From contig JADKID010000030.1 in assembly GCA_016721425.1 (NCBI GenBank), forward strand, positions 1 through 63,780: 63,780 nucleotides of DNA. Direction: 5' to 3'. Below, one piece after another: positions 34,616 to 42,504 of this stretch. Made by a program: the position numbers and the translations under genes. The notes beneath the pieces were generated by a model that saw only the letters and a program-made list of their open reading frames with translations, ran no database searches and had not been told where the DNA came from. Each line of letters begins with the position of its first letter. The stretch's first letter is position 1. This DNA is from Bryobacterales bacterium. GTDB taxonomy: Bacteria; Acidobacteriota; Terriglobia; Bryobacterales; Bryobacteraceae.

Positions 34616-34649
34616 GTCGAAGCACCGACGGTTGCGTCAACTCTTTGAC
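34616..34649. promoter_or_regulatory. FleQ-like boxes between flgF and fliK
   Basis: A perfect inverted repeat GTCAA-CTCT-TTGAC (34636-34649; with flanking bases the arms are GCGTCAA and TTGACGC). A weaker copy, GTCGA-AGCA-CCGAC (34616-34629), begins 20 bases before it, and a half-site GTCAA is at 34659. The pair lies between the two divergent sigma-54 promoters, about 75 bases from the fliK start site and 130 from flgF, so one enhancer could serve both. Confidence 0.5.
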
Positions 34650-34691
34650 GCATTCTCAGTCAAAAAGCGAGTTCTGTGTAGGTTTTCCGAT

Positions 34692-34707
34692 TGGCGACAA
34701 ACTTGCT
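34692..34707 (+). promoter_or_regulatory. Sigma-54 promoter of the fliK-flgDE-export operon
   Basis: TGGCGA-CAAAC-TTGCT, a good -24/-12 match with correct spacing. The ATG at 34722 begins 15 bases after the GC. This places the transcription start about 4 bases before the start codon. Confidence 0.6.
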
Positions 34708-34721
34708 CATCTCCATCGTGG

Positions 34722-36110
34722 ATGACCTGCGCACTTCCAGCCGGACTCGACATTGGCCTCTCCCAGCGTCCCAGGACCGGCGCCGCTTCGCGCCCAACGC
34801 GCTCCGCTCAACCTCAAGATGCGGTTGAGCCGGAGTCTTTCGGGAAAATCCTCGACAACAGGCGTAGTTTGGAGACGGAGAGCGAACCGCGGACACCGGA
34901 AGCGGCGCAGGTCAGCCCGCCCGAGAGTGAGGCTCCCTGGAAGACGAGCGAGAAGGATGAAGCGGAGTGGGCGCCGTGCGCCGGAACTCCTGCCCAGTCA
35001 GCCGAATTGCCGGTGGAGTGGAGCAAGTTCGCCGGATCTGATCCCGGTGATGAGGTCCTTGAGACAACGGGCTCTGGCCCGGCTCCGGCTGAACCGGCTC
35101 CCCCCTCGGGGACAACCGTTGGGATGTGGACCAGCCTCCCGAACACGAATGAGCAGGTGCCTGAGACGCCCGAAGCCCGCCCTGCTGAGCCGGCTCAAGT
35201 GGCTCCACCAGAACCTCCCGCCTTCGCTGCGCAGGTTGAACCTCTCAGAGCGGCACTCGCCGCTGAGGTGGTTTGCCAGCCCTCTGAACGAGTGGGCCTG
35301 CGGGCGCTGGAGCCGCCGCCGCAACCGGCTGTTCGCCAACCGGAGAGTGGCGCCGTACAGCCCGGCAACGGTAACGAAGCCGCCCCAGCAATCCAAGGTA
35401 TATTGAAGCCGTCCCGCCTCGACTTCCACCTCCAGGCACCTAATGATGTGGCCCCGGAGACCGGCGGCGGCGGGGCCGACAGCAAGGCCCAGCCTCAGTC
35501 GGTCCGGCGAACAATCGGCGAAATCCACGCTATGGTTCGACCGGAGACTGCCGATTCGGCGCCGGTGCGGTTCTCCGAACTGCCCACTTCTGTGATTACT
35601 CCCTCGCCCGCCCAGCCCGAACAGACAGCGCACCTTGTTTCGAGAACACCTCAGTTGGCCGCGCCGGCTGAGACTGCCGCTTTGCGTTCCATGACCCGTG
35701 TTGAGGACTTGCTTCAACCAGCCACGGCCACTCCGGGTCCGCTGCGATCACTGAACATCCAAGTCGAGCAGGGCGGTCGGCCGGTGGCCGTGGTCCACCT
35801 GGAACAGCAGACGGCGGGACTGCAGGTAGCGGTGCGCAGCCACGCGCCAGCCATCTCGGAAGCTCTTCGCACCGAATTGCCGCAATTGGTCCGTAGCTTG
35901 CAACAGGGCGGTATCCAGTCCGACTTTGGAACCCGCGCGGTCGCTTCGGGCGAGTCCGCGAGTGCCTCGTCCTCCATGCATTCCGGATGGAACGACCGGG
36001 GCGGGGACGATCGGGAAGCAGCGCGCAACGGCACATCGAACTGGCACCAGCGCGAGCGCCGCCAGGACCGCAACGACTGGCGCGAACCGGTACACGAAGA
36101 AGACGAATGA
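34722..36110 (+). CDS. fliK: Hook-length control protein FliK (putative)
   Basis: 462 residues from ATG 34722. The first 330 residues are Pro/Glu/Ala-rich and low in order, as in the FliK ruler region. A structured part near residues 340-410 (LRSLNIQVEQGGRPVAVVHLEQQTAGLQVAVRSHAPAISEALRTELPQLVRSLQQGGI) fits the FliK C-terminal switch domain, which acts on FlhB to stop hook growth. A frame open further upstream (GTG 34596) runs through the promoter and operator and is unlikely to be used. It precedes flgD-flgE, the usual place for fliK. Confidence 0.8.
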   Translation: MTCALPAGLDIGLSQRPRTGAASRPTRSAQPQDAVEPESFGKILDNRRSLETESEPRTPEAAQVSPPESEAPWKTSEKDEAEWAPCAGTPAQSAELPVEWSKFAGSDPGDEVLETTGSGPAPAEPAPPSGTTVGMWTSLPNTNEQVPETPEARPAEPAQVAPPEPPAFAAQVEPLRAALAAEVVCQPSERVGLRALEPPPQPAVRQPESGAVQPGNGNEAAPAIQGILKPSRLDFHLQAPNDVAPETGGGGADSKAQPQSVRRTIGEIHAMVRPETADSAPVRFSELPTSVITPSPAQPEQTAHLVSRTPQLAAPAETAALRSMTRVEDLLQPATATPGPLRSLNIQVEQGGRPVAVVHLEQQTAGLQVAVRSHAPAISEALRTELPQLVRSLQQGGIQSDFGTRAVASGESASASSSMHSGWNDRGGDDREAARNGTSNWHQRERRQDRNDWREPVHEEDE

Positions 36111-36133
36111 AGTTCAGGAAGAGGGACTGATCT

Positions 36134-36421
36134 ATGCAGGTAAGCCAAACTCAGGCCTATTCGGCCGTCGCTGATACATCCACCGGACAGTCGGCCAAGT
36201 CGACGAATTCGGATATGGCCAACAAAGACGTGTTTCTGCAGCTGATGGTGGCGCAGCTCAAGAACCAGGACCCGCTGTCGCCTACAGACAGCGCGCAGTT
36301 CATGGGCCAGCTGGCACAATTCAGCCAGCTGGAACAGTTGGTCGCGATTCGCCAGGAACTGACGGATCTGAACCAGTTGGCAGCGGCTCCGGCCGCGGAT
36401 ACAACCGTTGTCGGGAATTGA
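36134..36421 (+). CDS. flgD: Hook-capping scaffold FlgD (short form)
   Basis: 95 residues, containing only the N-terminal FlgD motif: MANKDVFLQLMVAQLKNQDPLSPTDSAQFMGQLAQFSQLEQLVAIRQEL. The Tudor/fibronectin C-terminal domains of enteric FlgD (about 230 residues) are absent. Short FlgDs of this kind occur in many phyla. It ends 8 bases before flgE. Confidence 0.93.
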   Translation: MQVSQTQAYSAVADTSTGQSAKSTNSDMANKDVFLQLMVAQLKNQDPLSPTDSAQFMGQLAQFSQLEQLVAIRQELTDLNQLAAAPAADTTVVGN

Positions 36422-36429
36422 GGACCAGA

Positions 36430-37680
36430 ATGTTAAACGTATTTTCCACTGCGCTCACTGCTCTCCGCGCCAGCGGTACTGCAATTGACGTCACCGGCCA
36501 CAACCTGGCCAACCTGAACACCACCGGGTTCAAGACCGGCACAATCTCTTTCGAAGAGATGGTGTCCCAGACAATGGGCTCGGCTACCGAGGCTGCGCCG
36601 AACGGCGCCGGCGTTGGTCCGGTGCTGACATCCAAGCAGATGAATCAGGGCGCCATCCAGGTGACGGGTGGTGCGATGGACGCCGCCATCTCCGGGGACG
36701 GCTTTTTCGTCGTGAAGGACGCCACGGGCGCCAATCTTCTCACACGGTCGGGCAACTTCAGACTGGACTCGCAGGGCTTCCTGACCACCATGACGGGGCA
36801 GCGGGTTCAAGGCTGGACCGCGGTCAACGGCGCCATTCCCGTCGGTGGAACGCCCGGTGACATCATGGTGCCCGCGATCAGCACCAATCCCCCCGCCCAG
36901 ACTACTTTGTTCGGTTTGAGCATGAATCTGAACGCTATGGGCGCAGTGGGCGACACATTCTCCGCGCCTGTCCAGGTGGTGGATTCGTTGGGCGCCAAAC
37001 ACACACTCACCACGACATTCACCAAGTCGGCAACCAATACCTGGAACTACGAAGTGTTCATTCCCGGCGCTGAGGTCTCCGGTGGCACCGCCGGCACACC
37101 GAGTTCACTCCTAAAAGGTCAGGCTGTCTTCGACTCCGCAGGAAAGCTGACTGCGCCTGCCCCCAACGCGAGTCCCGTCGCCGTGAGCATTCCCGCCCTG
37201 ACGAACGGCGGCGCGGCAATGAGTGTCAACTGGAATCTGTACGACCCAACCGGCAAAGGCATGCTCACCCAGATCAACGACGCCAGCGCTCTATCCAGTA
37301 TCTCCGCCGATGGATCCACTCCTTCCCAGTTGGTGCGAATCGAGATGTCGGACGGTGGCAATGTCACGGCACTGTTCTCCAACGGGTCCAAGCAGGTTCT
37401 GGCGGCGCTCGCCCTGGCGACGGTAGGAAACCCGGAAGCCCTCTCCTCCGTTGGGGACAACAACTACGCCGCCAACTCGATCACCGGGGGGATGACGTTC
37501 GGCCAGTCCGGCACCGGAAAGCGTGGCGCCATCGCGGCGCAAGCGCTCGAAGGCTCCAATGTGGACATGGCGCGCGAATTGACGAACATCATCATCTACC
37601 AGCGCGCCTATCAGGCCAACGCCCGCGTAGTGAGTGCTGGCGATGAACTCAGCCAGGAAGTCCTGAGCATGAAGCGATAA
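36430..37680 (+). CDS. flgE: Flagellar hook protein FlgE
   Basis: 416 residues from ATG 36430, with GAGG upstream. N-terminal MLNVFSTALTALRASGTAIDVTGHNLANLNTTGFKTGTISFEEMVSQT and C-terminal EGSNVDMARELTNIIIYQRAYQANARVVSAGDELSQEVLSMKR are the hook D0 helices. A central insert around 110-290 forms the outer hook domains. TTG 36418 in the same frame overlaps flgD and is not needed. Confidence 0.96.
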   Translation: MLNVFSTALTALRASGTAIDVTGHNLANLNTTGFKTGTISFEEMVSQTMGSATEAAPNGAGVGPVLTSKQMNQGAIQVTGGAMDAAISGDGFFVVKDATGANLLTRSGNFRLDSQGFLTTMTGQRVQGWTAVNGAIPVGGTPGDIMVPAISTNPPAQTTLFGLSMNLNAMGAVGDTFSAPVQVVDSLGAKHTLTTTFTKSATNTWNYEVFIPGAEVSGGTAGTPSSLLKGQAVFDSAGKLTAPAPNASPVAVSIPALTNGGAAMSVNWNLYDPTGKGMLTQINDASALSSISADGSTPSQLVRIEMSDGGNVTALFSNGSKQVLAALALATVGNPEALSSVGDNNYAANSITGGMTFGQSGTGKRGAIAAQALEGSNVDMARELTNIIIYQRAYQANARVVSAGDELSQEVLSMKR

Positions 37681-37683
37681 CCC

Positions 37684-37956
37684 ATGAGCACCACCGCCAT
37701 TGAGAAGTCGAGGAGAGGAGTCGCCGCGTTTGGAAAGCTGCAACTCGACATCGAGGCCACCCTCTTTCATCGCCAGATGACGATCCGGGAGGTCCTCTCG
37801 TTCAAACCGGGTGACGTACTGCGCCTGCAGGCGTCGCCTGGAACGCCTGTCGACCTCCGAATCTCCAACCGCCGCCTGGCTGCCGCCGAGCTGATGCAGA
37901 TCCGCGGTAACTGCGCCGTCCGTATCGTGCCTGACGGCGGCTCACAAGGGAACTGA
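37684..37956 (+). CDS. fliN: SpoA-domain switch protein, second FliN
   Basis: 90 residues, nearly all one SpoA domain: FGKLQLDIEATLFHRQMTIREVLSFKPGDVLRLQASPGTPVDLRISNRRLAAAELMQIRGNCAVRIV. It lies 3 bp after flgE and before fliO, where fliN often sits. Together with the FliN at 23016 there are two FliN-like proteins beside one FliM. They may form a heterotypic C-ring base, or one may act with the export apparatus. Confidence 0.85.
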   Translation: MSTTAIEKSRRGVAAFGKLQLDIEATLFHRQMTIREVLSFKPGDVLRLQASPGTPVDLRISNRRLAAAELMQIRGNCAVRIVPDGGSQGN

Positions 37957-37959
37957 TTC

Positions 37960-38235
37960 ATGGAACTATCGATTCGGCTCTTCGTCGCCCTGCTCGTCAT
38001 CGCCTCTCTCTGGCTGACGTTGCGCCTGCTGAAGAGCCGCGGCGTTCTGAGCCTGCCCGGCGTCTCGATAGGCGCCCCAAAGGCAAGACGCATCGAACTC
38101 GAAGAGCGGCTGATGGTTTCCGCCCACCAGGGCGTCTGTCTGCTGAAGATCGATGGCCGGCCCTATATCCTCACCATTGGTCCTGGCTCAACCTCTCTGC
38201 TGCCGGGCGTGGAGCGGATCGGAAGAGACTACTAA
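37960..38235 (+). CDS. fliO: Flagellar export protein FliO (short)
   Basis: 91 residues with one membrane helix (LSIRLFVALLVIASLWLTLRLL) and the short cytoplasmic FliO domain (IELEERLMVSAHQGVCLLKIDGRPYILTIGPGSTSLL). FliO helps assemble the FliP core of the export gate. It overlaps fliP by one base. Identification rests on topology and position. Confidence 0.85.
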   Translation: MELSIRLFVALLVIASLWLTLRLLKSRGVLSLPGVSIGAPKARRIELEERLMVSAHQGVCLLKIDGRPYILTIGPGSTSLLPGVERIGRDY

Positions 38236-38981
38236 TGAAGAACACCCTCCAGCGGTTGCCGGTCTTGGCCCTCTTTGCCATACCGACGCTAGCCGCTCCC
38301 ACCAAACCACTCGACCCCTTCACTCTCACCGGCCCTGCTGGCGGCGCCACCCTCAGCGCGCCCATGCAGATCGTCATCATGCTCACCCTGATGACCCTGC
38401 TGCCGGCGCTGCTCATGTCGGTGACACCCTTCCTTCGCGTGGTCATCGTGCTCCACTTCCTCCGGCAGGCTCTCGGTACTCAGTCCACCCCATCCAACCA
38501 AATTCTCATCGGTCTGTCGCTTTTTCTGGCCATCCTCATCATGCAGCCGGTCGCGATTCAGATGTACCAGGACGGCTGGCAGCCGATGGAACAGGGCAAG
38601 CTCAGCGCGGCTCAGGCAGCCGAAGCTGGCGCACGCCCCTTGAAGCAGTTTCTCGTGAAGTACGTTCGGGAGCAGGACGTCAGGCTGTTTCTGGAGGCAA
38701 CCAAGTCGCCCGTTCCAAACAACCCGCAGGAACTCGAACTGCGCATCCTGATCCCCGCCTATATCCTCTCCGAACTCAAGGCGGCATTCCAGATCGGCGC
38801 CGTTCTCTTTCTGCCGTTCATGGTGATCGATCTCCTGGTCTCCTCCGTCACACTCTCTCTCGGAATGGTCCAGTTGCCGCCGGTCATGATCTCCGCACCC
38901 TTCAAGCTCCTCCTTTTTGTCCTAGTGGACGGGTGGAACCTGGTCATTGGGTCGCTGTTGAAGAGCTTTCAGGTCCAGTAA
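38235..38981 (+). CDS. fliP: Flagellar export gate protein FliP
   Basis: 248 residues with a signal-like N-terminus, then four membrane helices. Family signatures: MTLLPALLMSVTPFLRVVIVLHFLRQALGTQSTPSNQILIGLSLFL, and ILIPAYILSELKAAFQIGAVLFLPFMVIDLLVSSVTLSLGM. Five FliP form the core of the export channel. Confidence 0.97.
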   Translation: MKNTLQRLPVLALFAIPTLAAPTKPLDPFTLTGPAGGATLSAPMQIVIMLTLMTLLPALLMSVTPFLRVVIVLHFLRQALGTQSTPSNQILIGLSLFLAILIMQPVAIQMYQDGWQPMEQGKLSAAQAAEAGARPLKQFLVKYVREQDVRLFLEATKSPVPNNPQELELRILIPAYILSELKAAFQIGAVLFLPFMVIDLLVSSVTLSLGMVQLPPVMISAPFKLLLFVLVDGWNLVIGSLLKSFQVQ

Positions 38982-38989
38982 GGCAAGAC

Positions 38990-39259
38990 ATGAATCCCGA
39001 ATTTGCTGTCAGTCTGATAAGGCAATCGTTACTTCTGGCGCTGTGGCTGGGTGCGCCTTTGCTGCTGGTGGGGTTTGTCGTCGGAGCGCTGGTGAGCCTG
39101 TTCCAAGTCGCCACGTCCATCCAGGATAGCTCCGTGGGTACGGTCCCGCGCTTGGCTGCATTGCTCGGCGCATTCCTGCTGCTCTTACCCTGGATGCTCA
39201 GCCGTCTGATGGCCTATTGCATCGGCATTCTAGGAGACCTGGGCCGCTATGCCCGGTGA
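38990..39259 (+). CDS. fliQ: Flagellar export gate protein FliQ
   Basis: 89 residues from ATG 38990 (MNPEFAVSLIRQSLLLALWLGAPLLLVGFVVGALVSLFQVATSIQDSSVGTVPRL), two membrane helices, standard FliQ. A longer open frame upstream overlaps fliP and is not coding. It overlaps fliR by 11 bases. Confidence 0.96.
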   Translation: MNPEFAVSLIRQSLLLALWLGAPLLLVGFVVGALVSLFQVATSIQDSSVGTVPRLAALLGAFLLLLPWMLSRLMAYCIGILGDLGRYAR

Positions 39260-40028
39260 TGCCGCCATCAATACCGGGACACTGCTCAGCTTCCTGGTCG
39301 TGCTGGCCCGTGTCTCCGGGATCTTCGCCTTCATCTCTTTCCCAGGAATGCGGCAGGGTCCCGAGCCGATCCGCGCGTTCTTCGCCCTAAGTTTCACCAT
39401 TGCCTTGATGCCGTTATGGCCCGTACTGCCGAATGCCTCACCCTCGCTGGGCCAGTTCACGGGATGGTTGCTGTCCGAGGCGGCCTTCGGCATTGCCATT
39501 GGTCTCAGCCTCGCCGTCGTCACGGAAGTATTCCTGCTTACCGCTCAACTGCTCAGCCTGCAGTCTGGCTTGAGTTATGCCTCGGCAGTCGATCCGACCT
39601 CAACCGCCGATTCAGGCGCACTGACCCTGGTCGCCAACCTCGCCGCGGGCTTGCTGGTCTTCTCCACCGGCCTGCATCGCCAGATCATTCTCGCTATCGC
39701 ACACAGTCTGGAATTGCTGCCCCCCGGCGCCTATATGGTGCAGTCGCAAACTGCAATCCAGATCTTCCACTTCGCGGGAACCATCTTCGGCACCGGACTC
39801 CGCCTGGCAATGCCGGTAATGGCCTTCTTGCTCATGCTCGATCTGGGGTTGGCCCTCATGGGGCGCCTGAGTCCTGGGCTCGGGCTCTTCACCCTCGCTT
39901 TCCCGCTCAAGATCATCCTGACGCTCTTCATCTGCTCCGAACTGCTGACATTGTTCCCACGCATCTTCGAACGGCTGGCGAAGCTCTGCCTGTCACTCGT
40001 GAACGCTCAGCTACCGGCTCCATTCTAA
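39249..40028 (+). CDS. fliR: Flagellar export gate protein FliR
   Basis: 259 residues, about six membrane helices, with FliR features LRSLVVLARVSGIFAFISFPGM-like start (LLSFLVVLARVSGIFAFI) and EAAFGIAIGLSLAVVTEVFLLTAQLLSLQSGLSYASAVDP. One copy caps the FliP5FliQ4 helix of the gate. Its ATG lies within fliQ. Confidence 0.95.
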   Translation: MPGDAAINTGTLLSFLVVLARVSGIFAFISFPGMRQGPEPIRAFFALSFTIALMPLWPVLPNASPSLGQFTGWLLSEAAFGIAIGLSLAVVTEVFLLTAQLLSLQSGLSYASAVDPTSTADSGALTLVANLAAGLLVFSTGLHRQIILAIAHSLELLPPGAYMVQSQTAIQIFHFAGTIFGTGLRLAMPVMAFLLMLDLGLALMGRLSPGLGLFTLAFPLKIILTLFICSELLTLFPRIFERLAKLCLSLVNAQLPAPF

Positions 40029-40041
40029 GACTGACTACCGC

Positions 40042-41112
40042 ATGGGCGCCAACACCGACAAAACCGAGCAACCAACTCAAAAACGCTCGCTGAAGGCGCG
40101 CGAAAAGGGGCAGTTCGTCACCTCTCGCGAACTGATCACCAGCGCCCAGTTCATCACGTTCCTGTGGATTCTCTCTGCTTGGGGGGGGACGTGGCTGCGG
40201 GGCGTGATGGAGGCGATGGCCTTACAGCTAGCGGAGGCCGCCGAGCAGACTGTCACCGTTTCTTCGGTCCACAATATCTTCATCACGATGTCGGCGCGCT
40301 ATCTGGCGCCCCTGCTCATCGCCGGCTTCCTGCTGGTTTTGGGGACGATCGCAGCACAACTCATCTCCACCGGCATGGGCTTCAGCCTGAACCGTCTGGC
40401 GCCAGATATGACTAAGTTCAATCCGGTAAGCCGGTTGAGCAATGTGGCCAAACAGGGAATCCCGTCCACCCTGAGCGCCTTGCTGCTGCTGGTGTTGTTC
40501 GGTGCCATGATGTACTGGCTGGTGGTGAACCGGCTGCGCCCGGTTGTCCTGCTATCCCTGACCGATGTCTCCTCCGGTCTGGGCGCGGCACGGGAAATGG
40601 TAATGGACCTCCTCTGGAAGGGTGCCAGTGTGCTGCTCCTCATGGGACTTGTGGACTATGCTCGGCAGTTCCGTCGCCATTTCCAGGGGCTGAAGATGTC
40701 CAAACAGGAAGTTCGCGATGAGATGAAAGACTCCGACGGCAACCCCCTGATCAAGATGCGGCTCCGGCGGCTGCAACGAGAGATGCGCCGCCTGCGGATG
40801 TTCAAGGATGTGGAAACAGCCACCGCCGTCGTCGTGAACCCGACTCACTATGCGGTGGCCATGCGGTACGATCACGGCAGTAGCCCGGCGCCGCGCGTTG
40901 TGGCCAAGGGCAGGGGCCTGATCGCGCTGCGCATCAAGGAGATTGCCGCTCGTCACCAGGTTCCCATCATCGAAAACCCGCCGTTGGCCCGCGCGCTCTA
41001 TAAGGCCGTCGAACTCCGGCAGGAGATACCGCACGAATTCTACAGAGCCGTTGCCGAAGTGCTGGCCTACGTCTACCGCCTGACAAATCCCGAGCCTCGC
41101 CGCGGAAGATAG
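40042..41112 (+). CDS. flhB: Flagellar export switch protein FlhB
   Basis: 356 residues. Opens with the KTEQPTQKRSLKAREKGQFVTSREL motif, has four membrane helices (about 30-215), and a cytoplasmic domain with the self-cleaving NPTH motif near residue 266 (VVNPTHYAVAMRYD). Cleavage and contact with FliK switch export from hook to filament proteins. Thirteen bases after fliR. Confidence 0.97.
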   Translation: MGANTDKTEQPTQKRSLKAREKGQFVTSRELITSAQFITFLWILSAWGGTWLRGVMEAMALQLAEAAEQTVTVSSVHNIFITMSARYLAPLLIAGFLLVLGTIAAQLISTGMGFSLNRLAPDMTKFNPVSRLSNVAKQGIPSTLSALLLLVLFGAMMYWLVVNRLRPVVLLSLTDVSSGLGAAREMVMDLLWKGASVLLLMGLVDYARQFRRHFQGLKMSKQEVRDEMKDSDGNPLIKMRLRRLQREMRRLRMFKDVETATAVVVNPTHYAVAMRYDHGSSPAPRVVAKGRGLIALRIKEIAARHQVPIIENPPLARALYKAVELRQEIPHEFYRAVAEVLAYVYRLTNPEPRRGR

Positions 41113-41175
41113 CCGCGATTTCCCTCAAATCAGACCGCCTCATCTTCGATACATGGTGTGTCCAGATCAGGCAAC

Positions 41176-41565
41176 ATGGCACTTTCACTTTTCATCTTCG
41201 GCGAGGCGGTCACCGATCGCGGTCCTACCCGGAGCGCCTTCAGCGGCCGCCCTTTTTTTCAGCGCGTAAGCGAGGTTGCCGGTGTCGCAGAGGCCTGTCA
41301 GCGGTTGCAGGAGTCCAGCTTCGACGTCGCGGTGGTGGATCTCGATGCGGATGGAGGGACTGAGGTCCTGCGCAACATTCGGGAAGATTCGCGGCACTCT
41401 CACATCCCGGTTGTGGGCTTGTCCCGGGAATCCCTCGGACCGCGCGTGGAGCGCCTGCTCGCGGGGGGCCTCGACTCCGTTGTGATCAAGCCATTCGAGC
41501 CATCCGTCCTGCAGAACGAATTGCGCCACATCGTAAGTCCGGCCCCGGGGAGAGCCGACCGATGA
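41176..41565 (+). CDS. Stand-alone response-regulator receiver domain
   Basis: 129 residues from ATG 41176. A receiver fold: ACQRLQESSFDVAVVDLDADGGTEVLRNIREDSRHSHIPVVGLS, with Asp in VVDLDA as phospho-acceptor, and the conserved lysine in VIKPF. The acidic pair usually near the N-terminus is reduced to FGEAVTD. No output domain, so CheY-like. It lies between flhB and motA2 in the export operon. Whether it binds the switch is uncertain, because FliM here lacks the usual CheY site. Confidence 0.75.
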   Translation: MALSLFIFGEAVTDRGPTRSAFSGRPFFQRVSEVAGVAEACQRLQESSFDVAVVDLDADGGTEVLRNIREDSRHSHIPVVGLSRESLGPRVERLLAGGLDSVVIKPFEPSVLQNELRHIVSPAPGRADR

Positions 41566-41635
41566 AAACGGCGGATGACTGGCCCGGTAGGGTCTCCCAG
41601 GCTGTGACCAAGTAGATCTTTAGGAGTCGGAACCA

Positions 41636-42490
41636 ATGCTCGTCATCGTAGGAATCGTTGTAGTGTTCGGATCGATCGCCGCCGGATACCTGCTTGAGAA
41701 GGGCCACTTTCTCGTGCTGCTGCAACCGGCGGAACTCCTGATCATCGGTGGCGCTGCCCTGGGAACGCTCCTGGTTGCGAACCCGAAACACATTGTGGTT
41801 GCGATTATGAAGTCCATTCCCCGCACCGTGACGGGCAGCAAGTACACAAAAGCGTACTTCCTGGAAACGCTCAAGCTCCTTTACGACCTATTCGTGCACA
41901 TTCGGAAGGTCGGCCCGGCTGCTGCCGAAGCCGACGTGGAAGACCCCAAGAGCAGTCAGGTGTTCTCGCAGTATCCGAAGTTGCTGGCCGATCGAGCTGC
42001 GCTGCATTTCATCTGCGATTCCATTCGCACCTTCTCGAGCGGCACCGTCGGCCATCACGACCTCGATCAGATCATGGAAAGCGACATGGAGGTCGGGCAG
42101 CACGAACGGCAGGTGCCTGTGGACGCTCTCTCTACCGTGGCGGACAGCCTGCCCGGCCTGGGCATCGTCGCCGCAGTGCTCGGAGTGGTCATCACGATGG
42201 GTTCGCTGGGCGGACCGCCGGAGGAAGTTGGGCACAAGGTCGCAGCCGCCTTGGTCGGTACATTCCTCGGGATTCTCCTCTGCTACGGTCTTGTGGGGCC
42301 ATTGGCCTCAAATCTGACTAAGCTGAATGACGACGAGTCTCACTACTATCAGGTGCTGCGCCGCGGAGTGGCCGCGTTCACCAAGGGCGTCGCCCCGCTG
42401 ATCGCAGTGGAATCGGCCCGCCGCAACATTCCAAATCATCTCCGGCCTGCTTACTCGGAGATGGGTAAGGCGCTTCGTAAGTCCGAGTAG
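41636..42490 (+). CDS. motA: Flagellar stator protein MotA (second pair)
   Basis: 284 residues, four membrane helices: LVIVGIVVVFGSIAAGYLLEKG and LLQPAELLIIGGAALGTLLVA near the start, LPGLGIVAAVLGVVITMG and AALVGTFLGILLCYGLVGPLA later. Resembles the longer MotA of the PomA/gamma-proteobacterial kind (N-terminal MLVIVG form), unlike the first pair. AGGAG precedes ATG 41636. Confidence 0.95.
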   Translation: MLVIVGIVVVFGSIAAGYLLEKGHFLVLLQPAELLIIGGAALGTLLVANPKHIVVAIMKSIPRTVTGSKYTKAYFLETLKLLYDLFVHIRKVGPAAAEADVEDPKSSQVFSQYPKLLADRAALHFICDSIRTFSSGTVGHHDLDQIMESDMEVGQHERQVPVDALSTVADSLPGLGIVAAVLGVVITMGSLGGPPEEVGHKVAAALVGTFLGILLCYGLVGPLASNLTKLNDDESHYYQVLRRGVAAFTKGVAPLIAVESARRNIPNHLRPAYSEMGKALRKSE

Positions 42491-42504
42491 TAGAACGGGT
42501 CGTC

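Noticed and set aside
38153..38989. A long frame through fliP leading into fliQ
   Set aside because: The fliP frame on the same strand is clearly coding; FliQ begins at 38990.
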